Made by a program: the position numbers and the translations under genes
The notes under the pieces: model-generated
Seen by the model: only the letters and a program-made list of their open reading frames with translations
What the model was told of the DNA's origin: nothing
The model's database searches: none
Part shown: piece by piece, positions 48,710 through 57,525 of the stretch
Layout: each line of letters begins with the position of its first letter
Numbering within the stretch: position 1 is the stretch's first letter
From: Pseudonocardia humida
GTDB taxonomy: Bacteria > Actinomycetota > Actinomycetes > Mycobacteriales > Pseudonocardiaceae
Direction: 5' to 3'
Assembly (NCBI RefSeq): GCF_023898865.1
Contig: NZ_JAGSOV010000009.1
Coordinates: 62,001 to 126,000 of the forward strand
DNA: 64,000 nt

Positions 48710-51490
48710 GTGGTCGCCGGTCCCGCGGTCGCCGTGCGGTTGCTCGGGCCGCCCGAGCTCGTCGTGGACGGCACCCCGGTGGTCCTGCCGCTCGGCCACC
48801 GCGCCGCGGTGCTCGCGCTGCTCGCCCTGCACCACCCCACCGGCGTCGGCCACCCGGTGATCGCCGACGGGCTGTGGGGGCCCAGCCCGCCCACGCACGC
48901 CGCGAACGCCGTGCAGGGGCACGTGTCGCGGCTGCGCAAGGCCGGGCTGGCCGTCGAGCGCACCGGGCCGCAGTACCGGCTGACCGGCGACGTGCACGTC
49001 GACGCGGCGGAGCTCGACGACCTGGTAGCCGCGGGCGACGCGCACCTGCGGGCCGGGCGCCCGGCCGAGGCGGCCGAGCGGCTGCGCGCCGCGCTGGCCC
49101 TGTTCCGCGGGCCCGTGCTGGCCGGGCTGGAGGACCTGCCGTTCGCCGCGGTGGAGATCGCCCGGCTGGAGGGCGCGCGGGCCGCGGCCGGGCGCGCCCG
49201 CATCGAGGCCGACCTGCGGCTGGGCCGCTACGCCGCGGTGCTGCCGGAGCTGGAAGCGCTGCTGGACGAGCGACCCGACGACGAGGGCCTGCTCGCCATG
49301 CTGATGCGCGCGCTGCACGGGGCGGGGCGCCACGGCGACGCGCTGGCCGCCTACGACCGCGGCCGGCGCCGGCTCGTCGCCGAGCACGGCATCGCCCCCT
49401 CGCCCGCGCTGCGCGCCCTGCACCAGGCGATGCTGGACCAGACCCACCGCGAGTCACCCGCCCCGCAGCAGGCGCCCGCGGTGCCGCGGCCCCGGCAGAC
49501 GCCGCACGGCCCGGCCGTCTTCGTCGGCCGCGCGGCCGAGGTCGCCGAGCTGGTGGAGCTGCTCGCGCCCGGCCGGCCGGGCGGGAGCGCGCCGATCGCG
49601 GCCGTGGACGGTCCCGGCGGCGTCGGCAAGACCGCGCTGGCCATCCAGGTGGCCGACCTGCTCGCCCCGTCGTTCCCCGACGGCGTCCTGTTCGCCGCGC
49701 TCGGCGGCGGCGACCCCGACCGCGCGCCCGGCACCGAGGCCGTGCTCGGTCGCTTCCTGACCGCGCTGGGCGTGGCCACCGCCGACGTGCCCGCCGACGC
49801 GGAGTCGGCGGCCGCGCGCTACCGCACCGAGCTGGCCGGGCGCCGCGTCCTGGTGGTCCTCGACGACGCCCCCGACGCCGAGCGCGTCCGGCCGCTGCTG
49901 CCGGTGGGCGGCGGCTGCGCGGCCCTGGTGACCAGCCGGGCGCCGCTCGCGCTGGCCGAGGCGGTGCCGGTCGGGCTGGGCCTGCTCCCGCTGGACGAGG
50001 CCGGCGAGCTGCTGCGGCGAGTGGGCCGGGTCGCCGGCGCGCCCGACGACGCGGTCGTCGCCGTGGCGCGGGCCTGCGGGCGGCTCCCGCTGGCGCTGCA
50101 CATCGCCGGGGGCCGGATGGCCAACCGGCCGCCCGCGTTCGCCGCCCGGCTGGCCGAGCTGCTCGCCGACGAGACCCGCCGCCTCGGCGAGCTGCGGCTG
50201 GGCGACCACGACGTGCGCTCCAGCTTCGCGGTCAGCCACCGGCTGCTCTCACCCGACGAGCAGCGCGCCTTCCGGCTGCTGTCGCGGTGGACGGGCCCGA
50301 CCGTGCCGGCCGACCTGGCCGCCGCCCTGCTCGCAACGCCCGTGCCGGACGCGAAGGCCGTGCTGAACCGGCTGGTCACCGCGCGGCTGCTGGACGAGGT
50401 CGAGCCGGGCCGCTACCGCTTCCACGACTTGCTGCGGCTGTTCGGCCGCGAGCTCGCCCGGACCGCCGACGCCGAGGGCCCGAGCCAGGAGGCGGCGCTG
50501 CGGCGGGCGCTGCACCACGTGCTCGACGCCGCCGTCACCGCCGACGCCGCGCTGTCCCCCGGCGCGCCGCCCGCACCCGGCGAGCCCGACCGCCGCGGCC
50601 GCGACCGGGCGGCCGCGCTGGCCTGGTTCGAGGCCGAGCTGGCCAACCTCGTCGCGGCCGCGGGCCTGGCCGCCGACCTCCCCGACCCGGCGTGCGCCCC
50701 GGTGGCGTGGGGCCTGAGCGACGCGGCCTTCCGCTACCTCGACTTCGCCAAGCGGTGGGCCGAGTGGACGCTGATCTGCGAGCACGGCGTGCGCGCCGCG
50801 CGTCGCGTGGGTGACGCCATCGGCGAGGCCACCGCGCTGAACCGGCTCGGCTGCGCCTACCGCGAGCGCGGCCGCGTCCCGGAGGCGCGCGACTGCCTGG
50901 AGCGGGCCCTGGACCTCGCGCGGGCCCGTGCGCACGTGCCGCTGGAGATGTCGGTGCTCAACAACCTCGCCAACACCCTGCAGGACGCCGGCCTGATCGC
51001 CGAGGCCGTCGCAGTCCACGGGGAGAAGCTGGGCCTGGCCCGGCGCACCGGCGACCGCTACAACCTCGCCGTCGCGCTGAACAACCTCGGCGACATCCAC
51101 CTGGAGGACGACGACCTCGACCGGGCGCGGCGGATGTTCGCCGAGAGCCGCGAGCTGTTCGCGGAGCTGGGCGAGCTGCGGGCGCTGGGGATGGTGCTGC
51201 ACAACCTGGGTGAGGTCGCGCTGCGCCAGGGACGCGCGGCCGACGCCGCCCGGCTCTACCGCACCGGCGCCGAGCGGTCGCGGGAGGCGGGCGACGCCTA
51301 CTCGCGCGCGGCCGGCCTGGTCGGTCTGGGCCACGCCCACCGCGCGCTCGGCGACGAGCCCGCGGCCCGCGCGGCCTGGTGCGAGGCGCACCCGATCCTG
51401 GCCGAGATCGACCCGACCGAGGCGGACGAGGTGGCCGCGCTCGCCGCCGGCGCCCGGTCGACCCGCGACGAGCAGGCGATTCAGCACTGA
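48710..51490 (+). CDS. SARP/AfsR-type regulator with NB-ARC and TPR domains
   Basis: A 926-residue regulator. An OmpR-like winged helix at about 8-95 (HAANAVQGHVSRLRKAGLAV), a bacterial transcriptional activator domain at 95-245 (RRLVAEHGIAPSPALRALHQ), an NTPase with P-loop GPGGVGKTAL near 303 and Walker B RVLVVLDDAPD near 380, and TPR repeats from about 690 (ALNRLGCAYRERGRVPEARD, VALNNLGDIHLEDDDLDRAR). AfsR-like proteins activate secondary metabolism or sugar genes. GTG with GGGAGG 8 nt upstream. Its targets may include the convergent GH3 operon. Confidence 0.9.
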   Translation: MVAGPAVAVRLLGPPELVVDGTPVVLPLGHRAAVLALLALHHPTGVGHPVIADGLWGPSPPTHAANAVQGHVSRLRKAGLAVERTGPQYRLTGDVHVDAAELDDLVAAGDAHLRAGRPAEAAERLRAALALFRGPVLAGLEDLPFAAVEIARLEGARAAAGRARIEADLRLGRYAAVLPELEALLDERPDDEGLLAMLMRALHGAGRHGDALAAYDRGRRRLVAEHGIAPSPALRALHQAMLDQTHRESPAPQQAPAVPRPRQTPHGPAVFVGRAAEVAELVELLAPGRPGGSAPIAAVDGPGGVGKTALAIQVADLLAPSFPDGVLFAALGGGDPDRAPGTEAVLGRFLTALGVATADVPADAESAAARYRTELAGRRVLVVLDDAPDAERVRPLLPVGGGCAALVTSRAPLALAEAVPVGLGLLPLDEAGELLRRVGRVAGAPDDAVVAVARACGRLPLALHIAGGRMANRPPAFAARLAELLADETRRLGELRLGDHDVRSSFAVSHRLLSPDEQRAFRLLSRWTGPTVPADLAAALLATPVPDAKAVLNRLVTARLLDEVEPGRYRFHDLLRLFGRELARTADAEGPSQEAALRRALHHVLDAAVTADAALSPGAPPAPGEPDRRGRDRAAALAWFEAELANLVAAAGLAADLPDPACAPVAWGLSDAAFRYLDFAKRWAEWTLICEHGVRAARRVGDAIGEATALNRLGCAYRERGRVPEARDCLERALDLARARAHVPLEMSVLNNLANTLQDAGLIAEAVAVHGEKLGLARRTGDRYNLAVALNNLGDIHLEDDDLDRARRMFAESRELFAELGELRALGMVLHNLGEVALRQGRAADAARLYRTGAERSREAGDAYSRAAGLVGLGHAHRALGDEPAARAAWCEAHPILAEIDPTEADEVAALAAGARSTRDEQAIQH

Positions 51491-51533
51491 TTCAGCGGGG
51501 CCCGGCAGACTGCGCGCCACGTCTGCGCGGGCC

Positions 51534-51556
51534 GCGGCGCCGCTGCGCGGCGCCGC
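51534..51556. terminator. Hairpin between the SARP and GH3 genes
   Basis: A perfect 9-bp stem (GCGGCGCCG with CGGCGCCGC) around a 5-nt loop lies between the converging stops; a second hairpin, GCAGAC with GTCTGC, sits just before it at 51505-51526. Together they can terminate both transcripts. Confidence 0.6.
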
Positions 51557-51630
51557 CGGGCGGCCGGGCGCGTGCGGGCCGGTGGCGACCGCGGAGGGGC
51601 GTGTCGCCGCCGGTCCGCACAGACCGCCGC

Positions 51631-54135
51631 TCAGCCGCTGGGCACCGCCTGCGGGCGCGGCGCGACGGTGGCGGTGAGCGCGGCGTCGTCGGCGTGGCGG
51701 CCGACCCGTACCGCGAACTCCCCCGGCTCGACGGCCCAGTCGCCCGCCGACTCGTCCCAGTGCGCGAACACCCGCTCGGGCAGCGCGATGCGCACGGTGA
51801 CCCGCTCCCCCGGACCCGCGGTCGCCGCGGCGAAGCCGGCCAGCCAGCGCGCGGGCCGTTCGAGAGCGCTCTCCGGACGCGCGAGGTAGACCTGCACGAC
51901 CTCCCGCCCGGGCCGCGCCCCGGTGTTGCGCACCGCGACCTCGACGGCGACCCCGGCCGGCTCCGGCCGCACCACCAGGCCCTCGTACGCCCAGCTCGTG
52001 TAGCCCAGGCCGTGGCCGAACCAGTACGCCGGGCGCACCCCGTCGCGCAGGTAGCGGCGGTGCCCGACGTGCAGGCCCTCCGAGTAGTGCACGACGCCGT
52101 CGACGGCGACGGTCGACGGGATCGGGTCGGCGGTGTCGCCTGGCCAGGTCATCGGCAGCCGCCCGCCGGGCTCGACGACGCCGAGCAGCACGTCGGCCAG
52201 CGCCGAGCCGAACTCCTGGCCGGGCAGCCACGACACCAGCACGGCGGCCACCTCGTCGCGCCAGGGCAGCAGCACCGGCGCTCCGGCGTTGACCACCACG
52301 ACGGTGCGCGGGTTGGCCGCGGCGACCCGGCGGACCAGCTCGTCCTGGGCGCCGGGCAGGTCCAGCTCGTCGCGGTCGAAGCCCTCGCCCTCGGACTCCT
52401 CGGTGGTGCCCACGACCACGACGGCCACGTCGGCGGCGCGCGCCGCCTCCTCGGCCGTGCGCAGGGCCTGCGCCGTGTCAGGTCGCGGGCGGGACGCGTT
52501 GACCTGCAGCGGGACGATGAGCATGTCGTCGGTGCGGCGCTCGGGGTCGACGTCGTGGCGGACGACCACGTCGACCTCGGCGCCCTCGGCCAGCTCCACC
52601 TCGTGCCCGGCCTGCGGGGGCCGGGTGAGGCCCTCGACGCCGTCGGCGTCGACCGGCAGCGCCAGCTGCCGGTCGAGCACGACGACGCCGTCGAGCAGCA
52701 GGCGGTAGCGCCCGGTCCCGGAGCAGCCCAGCACGTGCCGCCCCGAGGTCGCCGCGCGGTAGACGGTGCGCGCCTCCACGGCCCGCAGCCGAGCGGGCTC
52801 GACCCCGTCGCCGAACGCGTTGTTCCAGTTGTAGGTGGTCGAGGTGCGCTCGACGCGGCCCAGCTCGCGGTCGCCGTCGCCGAGGAAGCGGATCTCGACC
52901 CCGGGCCGGTCGGCGCCCGGGACCCGCAGGTCGGCGAGCTCCGGGGCCCCGATGCGGGAGGTCGTGGGCGCACCGGCGACGACGTCGAGCCGGACGCCGT
53001 CGCCGAGGGCGGCGCGCAGCCCGTCGGCCGGGGTCACCACCCCGGTCGGGAACACGAAGGCGCTGCCGCCGCCGAGCACCCGCGGGTGGGTCGCGTGGTC
53101 GCCGATCAGCGCCACCCGCCGGGCCGCCGGGTCCAGCGGCAGCACCGGCGCGCCGGCCACCGGCCGGTTGCCCAGCAGCACGAAGCCCGCGGCCGTCGCC
53201 GACCGCAGGTGAGCGGCCACCGCCGCCGCCCGCTCGGGCGTCGGCGCGGGCGCGAACCGGCCGGGCTCGACGCCCGGGGTGGCGTCCGGGCCGGCCGCAC
53301 CCACCCGCTCGCCCAGCCGCAGCAGCCTGCGCACCTTGGCCACGACGGCCTCGCGCGGCACCCGGCCGTCGGCGACCGCGTCGACCAGCGCCGACCCCCA
53401 CGGGGTGGTCGGGCCGGGCATCACCAGGTCGAGCTCGGCGGTGGCGGCGGCCAGGCTGCGCGCGGCGAACCAGTCGCTCATCACCACGCCGTCGAAGCCC
53501 CAGCCGCGTAGCAGCTCCAGCAGCGGGTTCTCGGTCATGGTGGTGCCGCGCACCGAGTTGTAGGCGGCCATCGCCGCCCACACCCCGGCCCCGGTCACCG
53601 CGGCCTCGAACGGCTGCAGGTACACCTCGCGCAGCGTGCGCTCGTCGACGCGGACGTCGGCGGTGAAGCGCTGCCGCTCGAAGTCGTTGCCCACGACGTG
53701 CTTCACCGTGGCCGCGACCCCGTGCTCCTGCACCCCGGTGATGTAGGCGACGGCCAACCGCGAGGTGAGCAGCGGGTCCTCGCTGAAGCACTCGAAGTGC
53801 CGCCCGCCCAGCGGCGTGCGCTGGATGTTGACCGTGGGGCCCAGCAGCACGTCGACGCGCTTGCGGCGGGCCTCCTCGGCCAGCAGCCCGCCGATGCCGC
53901 GCACCATCCCCGGGTCCCAGGAGGCGGCCAGCGCGGTCGGCGAGGGGATGTTCACCGAGGGGTCGCGCTCGTCCCACAGCTCCCCGCGGACCCCGGCCGG
54001 GCCGTCGGAGGTGACGATCCGGCGCAGCCCGAGCGCGGGCTCCGCGTGCAGGGCCCAGAAGTCGGCGCCGGTCAGCAGCCGGACCAGCCGCTCGGTCGGG
54101 AGGTCGGCCGGGTCCACCGGCACGGCGTCGGTCAC
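51631..54135 (-). CDS. Glycoside hydrolase family 3 (beta-glucosidase-like) with PA14 insert
   Basis: An 834-residue GH3 enzyme. The catalytic nucleophile is the Asp of VVMSDWFAARS, the substrate pocket includes KHVVGNDFERQR, and the C-terminal alpha/beta sandwich and fibronectin-like domain (SEGLHVGHRRYLRDG, VQVYLARPESALERPARWLA) are present. A PA14-type insert lies at about 395-525 (TSTTYNWNNAFGDGVEPARL). No signal peptide, so it acts on imported oligosaccharides. GTG overlaps the permease stop as GTGA. Last gene of the importer operon. Confidence 0.92.
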   Translation of the reverse strand: MTDAVPVDPADLPTERLVRLLTGADFWALHAEPALGLRRIVTSDGPAGVRGELWDERDPSVNIPSPTALAASWDPGMVRGIGGLLAEEARRKRVDVLLGPTVNIQRTPLGGRHFECFSEDPLLTSRLAVAYITGVQEHGVAATVKHVVGNDFERQRFTADVRVDERTLREVYLQPFEAAVTGAGVWAAMAAYNSVRGTTMTENPLLELLRGWGFDGVVMSDWFAARSLAAATAELDLVMPGPTTPWGSALVDAVADGRVPREAVVAKVRRLLRLGERVGAAGPDATPGVEPGRFAPAPTPERAAAVAAHLRSATAAGFVLLGNRPVAGAPVLPLDPAARRVALIGDHATHPRVLGGGSAFVFPTGVVTPADGLRAALGDGVRLDVVAGAPTTSRIGAPELADLRVPGADRPGVEIRFLGDGDRELGRVERTSTTYNWNNAFGDGVEPARLRAVEARTVYRAATSGRHVLGCSGTGRYRLLLDGVVVLDRQLALPVDADGVEGLTRPPQAGHEVELAEGAEVDVVVRHDVDPERRTDDMLIVPLQVNASRPRPDTAQALRTAEEAARAADVAVVVVGTTEESEGEGFDRDELDLPGAQDELVRRVAAANPRTVVVVNAGAPVLLPWRDEVAAVLVSWLPGQEFGSALADVLLGVVEPGGRLPMTWPGDTADPIPSTVAVDGVVHYSEGLHVGHRRYLRDGVRPAYWFGHGLGYTSWAYEGLVVRPEPAGVAVEVAVRNTGARPGREVVQVYLARPESALERPARWLAGFAAATAGPGERVTVRIALPERVFAHWDESAGDWAVEPGEFAVRVGRHADDAALTATVAPRPQAVPSG

Positions 54136-54998
54136 TTCACTCCTCCGACGCCCAGCCCCGAGCGCCAGAAGCGCTGCAGGAACAGGAACGCCACGATCAG
54201 CGGGACGATGGACAGCAGCGCCCCGACGATCACGAACAACTGCAGGTCGGGGTTGTGCGGGATCTGCGAGTTCCAGGTGTGCAGGCCCAGGGTGATCGGG
54301 TAGAGCGTCGAGTCCTGCAGCATCACCAGCGGCAGGAAGAAGTTGTTCCAGATCGCCACGAACTGGAACAGGAACACCGTCACCAGCGCGGGGGCCATCA
54401 GCCGGACGGCGATGGCGAAGAACGTGCGCATCTCCGAGGCGCCGTCCAGCCGCGCGGCCTCGATGAGCTCGTCGGGCACGCTGGCCGCGGCGTAGATCCG
54501 GGCCAGGTACACCCCGAACGGGCTCACGCAGCTGGGCAGCAGCACCGCCAGGTGGGTGTTGGTCGCGTCGACCTCGCTGAACAGCAGGAACAGCGGCAGC
54601 GCCAGCGCCGTGGTGGGCACCAGCACGCCGGCCAGGATGACGTTGAAGACGGCCTCCCGGCCCGGGAAGACGTACTTGGCCAGCGCGTAGCCGGCCATGG
54701 CCGCGACCAGCGTGGCGACCGCCCCACCGACGCCGGCGTAGAGCACGCTGTTGGCCATCCACTTCAGGAACAGCCCGCCGTCGAAGCCGAGCACGTCGGC
54801 GACGTTGCCGGGCAGCTCGAACGGGCCGGAGAACCACAGCCCGTGCGAGGCCCGCAGCTCGGCCCGCGTCTTCGACGCCGTGACCACCAGCCACCAGACC
54901 GGGGCCAGGAAGTAGCCGGCGAACAGGATCATGAACAGGGTGGCCCCGCCGACCGAGAGCGGGTTCTGCCGGGTCGACGTCCGGGTGGGTGCGGTCAC
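54132..54998 (-). CDS. Sugar ABC transporter permease (MalG type)
   Basis: A 288-residue inner-membrane permease with six helices. The EAA loop EAARLDGASEMRTFFAIAV contacts the ATPase. GTG overlaps the upstream permease stop as GTGA, and its own stop overlaps the GH3 start. It pairs with the MalF-type permease of the same operon. No ATPase gene is present; in actinomycetes a shared MsiK-type ATPase normally serves such importers. Confidence 0.92.
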   Translation of the reverse strand: MTAPTRTSTRQNPLSVGGATLFMILFAGYFLAPVWWLVVTASKTRAELRASHGLWFSGPFELPGNVADVLGFDGGLFLKWMANSVLYAGVGGAVATLVAAMAGYALAKYVFPGREAVFNVILAGVLVPTTALALPLFLLFSEVDATNTHLAVLLPSCVSPFGVYLARIYAAASVPDELIEAARLDGASEMRTFFAIAVRLMAPALVTVFLFQFVAIWNNFFLPLVMLQDSTLYPITLGLHTWNSQIPHNPDLQLFVIVGALLSIVPLIVAFLFLQRFWRSGLGVGGVK

Positions 54999-55981
54999 GA
55001 GAGCGTCCTCCGTCCGGCGATCTTCAGGAACGTGAACGACAGCACGCAGGTGACCAGGGCCAGCACCACCGAGAACGCCGCGGCCAGGTTGTAGTTCGGG
55101 ATGTTGGCCGTGGCGTGGACGACCATGTTGGGCGTGTAGTCGCTGCCCACCGCGCTGGACACCGAGCGCATCACCAGCGGCTCGTTGAACAGCTGCAGCG
55201 TGCCGATGATCGAGAACACCCCGGTCAGGCCGAGCGCCGGGGCGACCATCGGGATCTTGACCGACCAGGCGATCCGCCACTGCCCGGCGCCGTCCATCCG
55301 GGCGGCCTCGGTCAGCTCGGGCGGGATCGCCTGCAGCGCCGCGTAGATGATCAGCATGTTGTAGCCGGTGAAGATCCAGTTGACGATGTTGGCGATCGAG
55401 AAGATCACCAGGTCCGGCCCCAGCAGGTCGAACGACGTCGTCAGCAGCGTGAACGGCGACAGCGTCGGGGCGTACAGGAAGCCCCACATGATCGCCGCGA
55501 TGACCCCGGGCACGGCGTAGGGCACGAAGAACGCCAGCCGGAAGAACCGCGCCCCGCGCAGCACCGGGGAGTCCAGCAGCAGCGCGAACACCAGGGCCAG
55601 GCCCAGCTGCAGCGGGATCGAGATCACGAAGAACACCAGTACCCGGCCGATGCTGGCCCAGAACGGGCCGTTGGAGAACACCGCCGCGTACTGCACGAAC
55701 CCGCCGAACACCTCGGTCGCCCGGCCGAACGTGCCGCCGACCCGGGTGACCGTGTACAGCGACTCGACCACCGCGTACCCGATGGGCACCAGGTAGAACG
55801 CCGCGAACAGCACCACGAACGGCGCCAGGAACCCGACGACGGCGCGGCCGTGCCGGACCCGGCGCCGGGGCCGCACCGGCACGGGCCCGCGGCCGCGGCC
55901 GCGGGACGGCGGCGGCGCCGCGCCGGTCTCGTGCTGCTCGACCGCGTGCGCCACCGCCGGCGCCCCCTCCCTGTTGGTCAT
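54995..55981 (-). CDS. Sugar ABC transporter permease (MalF type)
   Basis: A 328-residue permease. After a Pro/Arg-rich cytosolic start, six transmembrane helices follow from about residue 47. The EAA loop is TEAARMDGAGQWRIAWSVKI. ATG start 7 bp after the binding-protein stop. It forms the membrane channel with the next permease and is coupled to it by GTGA. Confidence 0.92.
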   Translation of the reverse strand: MTNREGAPAVAHAVEQHETGAAPPPSRGRGRGPVPVRPRRRVRHGRAVVGFLAPFVVLFAAFYLVPIGYAVVESLYTVTRVGGTFGRATEVFGGFVQYAAVFSNGPFWASIGRVLVFFVISIPLQLGLALVFALLLDSPVLRGARFFRLAFFVPYAVPGVIAAIMWGFLYAPTLSPFTLLTTSFDLLGPDLVIFSIANIVNWIFTGYNMLIIYAALQAIPPELTEAARMDGAGQWRIAWSVKIPMVAPALGLTGVFSIIGTLQLFNEPLVMRSVSSAVGSDYTPNMVVHATANIPNYNLAAAFSVVLALVTCVLSFTFLKIAGRRTLS

Positions 55982-55988
55982 CGAGTGC

Positions 55989-57341
55989 TCAGCCGACCTG
56001 GATGGCCTGGGCCTTCATCGTCTCGATCGTCCGGGCCTGCGCGTCGCCCAGCACGTCGGCCAGCTTCGCCTGGCCGTTGACCGCCTGGCCGAAGCCGTTG
56101 GACAGCGTGTCGTAGGTGTCGGTCATCGTCGGGCCCCAGGCGAAGGAGGGGTCGACCTGGTCGTTGGCCTTCGCGAACTCGGTCCAGATCACCTGGCCGC
56201 CGAAGTACGCCGAGGGCTCGGACAGCGCAGGCAGGTCGGTCTGCCCGGTGTGCGCCGGGAACTGGCCGCCGTTCTCGTTGTTCAGCGCCAGCGCGGCCGG
56301 GTCTCCGAAGGCCCACATCGCGAACTTCGCGGCCTCGTAGGGGTGCGCCGAGCCCGCCCAGACCACGGTCGTCGAACCGCCCCAGCTGCCGCCCGCGGTG
56401 CCGCCCGCGCTCCACTGCGGCAGCGGCGCCACCGCCCACTTGCCGTTCCCGCTCGGCACGTTGGTCTCGATCAGCTTGGCCGTCCACGGCGCGCCGATCA
56501 GCGTCCACTCCTGGCCGGCGTCCAGCGCCTGCCACTCGACGTCGCCGATGCCGGGGATCGTGTTGACCTGCTCGGCGTCGATCAGCTTCTGCCAGAACTC
56601 GGCGACCTGCAGGGTCTTCGGGTCGGTCATGTCGACCTTCCACGTGCCGTCGTCGCCGACGGTGAACCAGCGCGCGCCGTTCTGCCAGGCCAGCGCAGTG
56701 AACCAGGCCGGCTGGTCGGGCATGAAGTTGCCGATCAGCCCACCCTGCGCCTGGATCTGCGCGGCCTGCTGGGCGTACTCGTCCCAGGTGGCCGGGGGCT
56801 TCAGACCGGCGGCGTCGTAGAGGTCCTTGCGGTAGTAGAGCGCCAGCGGGCCGACGTCCTGGGGGACGCCGTAGACCGCGCCCTCCTCGCCGAACGAGAC
56901 CTGCGTCCGCGTCCACTCCGGGTAGCCGTCGATGCCCTCGGCGACCGGCTGGCACCCCCCGATGTCCGCCAGGCCGTTCTGCAGCCGGAAGCTCGGCAGG
57001 TTGTCGAACTCGATCATGCCGAGGTCGCCGGTGGTGCCGGCCTTGATCTGGTTGGCGTAGGCCTGGTAGGTGCCGTCGTTGCCGCCCACGACCTCGGTGT
57101 ACTTGACCTGGATGTCCGGGTTGTTCTGGTTCCACAGGTCGACGGTCTTCTGCATGCCGGGCACCCACGAGGTGAACGTCAGCTCGACCTTCGTGCCCGG
57201 GGGAGCCGGTTCGCAGGCTCCGGCCGCGGTGGTCCCGCCCGGGCCCGGGTCGCCCCCTCCCCCGCACGCGGCGGTGACGGCGACGGTGGTGACGACTGCG
57301 GCCGTGACGGCCAGGAGCCGCCCGGGTCGGTGGTTGCGCAT
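55989..57341 (-). CDS. Sugar-binding lipoprotein of ABC importer
   Basis: A 450-residue family-1 solute-binding protein. Signal peptide with lipobox VTAAC, so it is lipid-anchored after Cys processing; a Gly-rich linker follows. VELTFTSWVPGMQKTVDLWN and QIKAGTTGDLGMIEFDNLPS are the family landmarks. It is first in the operon binding protein, MalF, MalG, GH3. A 20-bp operator-like element sits 62 bp upstream. Likely ligand is a beta-glucoside or short oligosaccharide, given the GH3 enzyme. Confidence 0.93.
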   Translation of the reverse strand: MRNHRPGRLLAVTAAVVTTVAVTAACGGGGDPGPGGTTAAGACEPAPPGTKVELTFTSWVPGMQKTVDLWNQNNPDIQVKYTEVVGGNDGTYQAYANQIKAGTTGDLGMIEFDNLPSFRLQNGLADIGGCQPVAEGIDGYPEWTRTQVSFGEEGAVYGVPQDVGPLALYYRKDLYDAAGLKPPATWDEYAQQAAQIQAQGGLIGNFMPDQPAWFTALAWQNGARWFTVGDDGTWKVDMTDPKTLQVAEFWQKLIDAEQVNTIPGIGDVEWQALDAGQEWTLIGAPWTAKLIETNVPSGNGKWAVAPLPQWSAGGTAGGSWGGSTTVVWAGSAHPYEAAKFAMWAFGDPAALALNNENGGQFPAHTGQTDLPALSEPSAYFGGQVIWTEFAKANDQVDPSFAWGPTMTDTYDTLSNGFGQAVNGQAKLADVLGDAQARTIETMKAQAIQVG

Positions 57342-57402
57342 CAGGCGCTTCCTCTCCCGATCGTCGGCGATCGGACAGGGGGTGGGTGAGCGGACCCAAC
57401 CA

Positions 57403-57422
57403 CACTTACTTACCTGTCAGCA
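57403..57422. promoter_or_regulatory. Probable TetR operator, copy 2, before the importer operon
   Basis: CACTTAC-TT-ACCTGTCAGCA, matching the element at 47922 in 18 of 20 positions. The flanks extend the symmetry slightly (ACTT at 57404-57407 and AAGT at 57422-57425). It lies between the ROK gene and the binding-protein start, where a repressor would block the operon promoter. Confidence 0.75.
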
Positions 57423-57525
57423 AGTGGCGCGGGTCGCGAATCGGCCACGCCCTGAGAGCGGTTGCAGCCCCCATGACCACCGCCGGTGGGCGAGGGGAGA
57501 CGGCGCGAGGGGCTCGGGACGGAGG

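Noticed and set aside
51631-54894. Extending the GH3 protein upstream to 1087 residues
   Set aside because: The extra N-terminal part is the shadow of the MalG-type permease; the GTG at 54135 overlaps the permease stop as in the rest of the operon.
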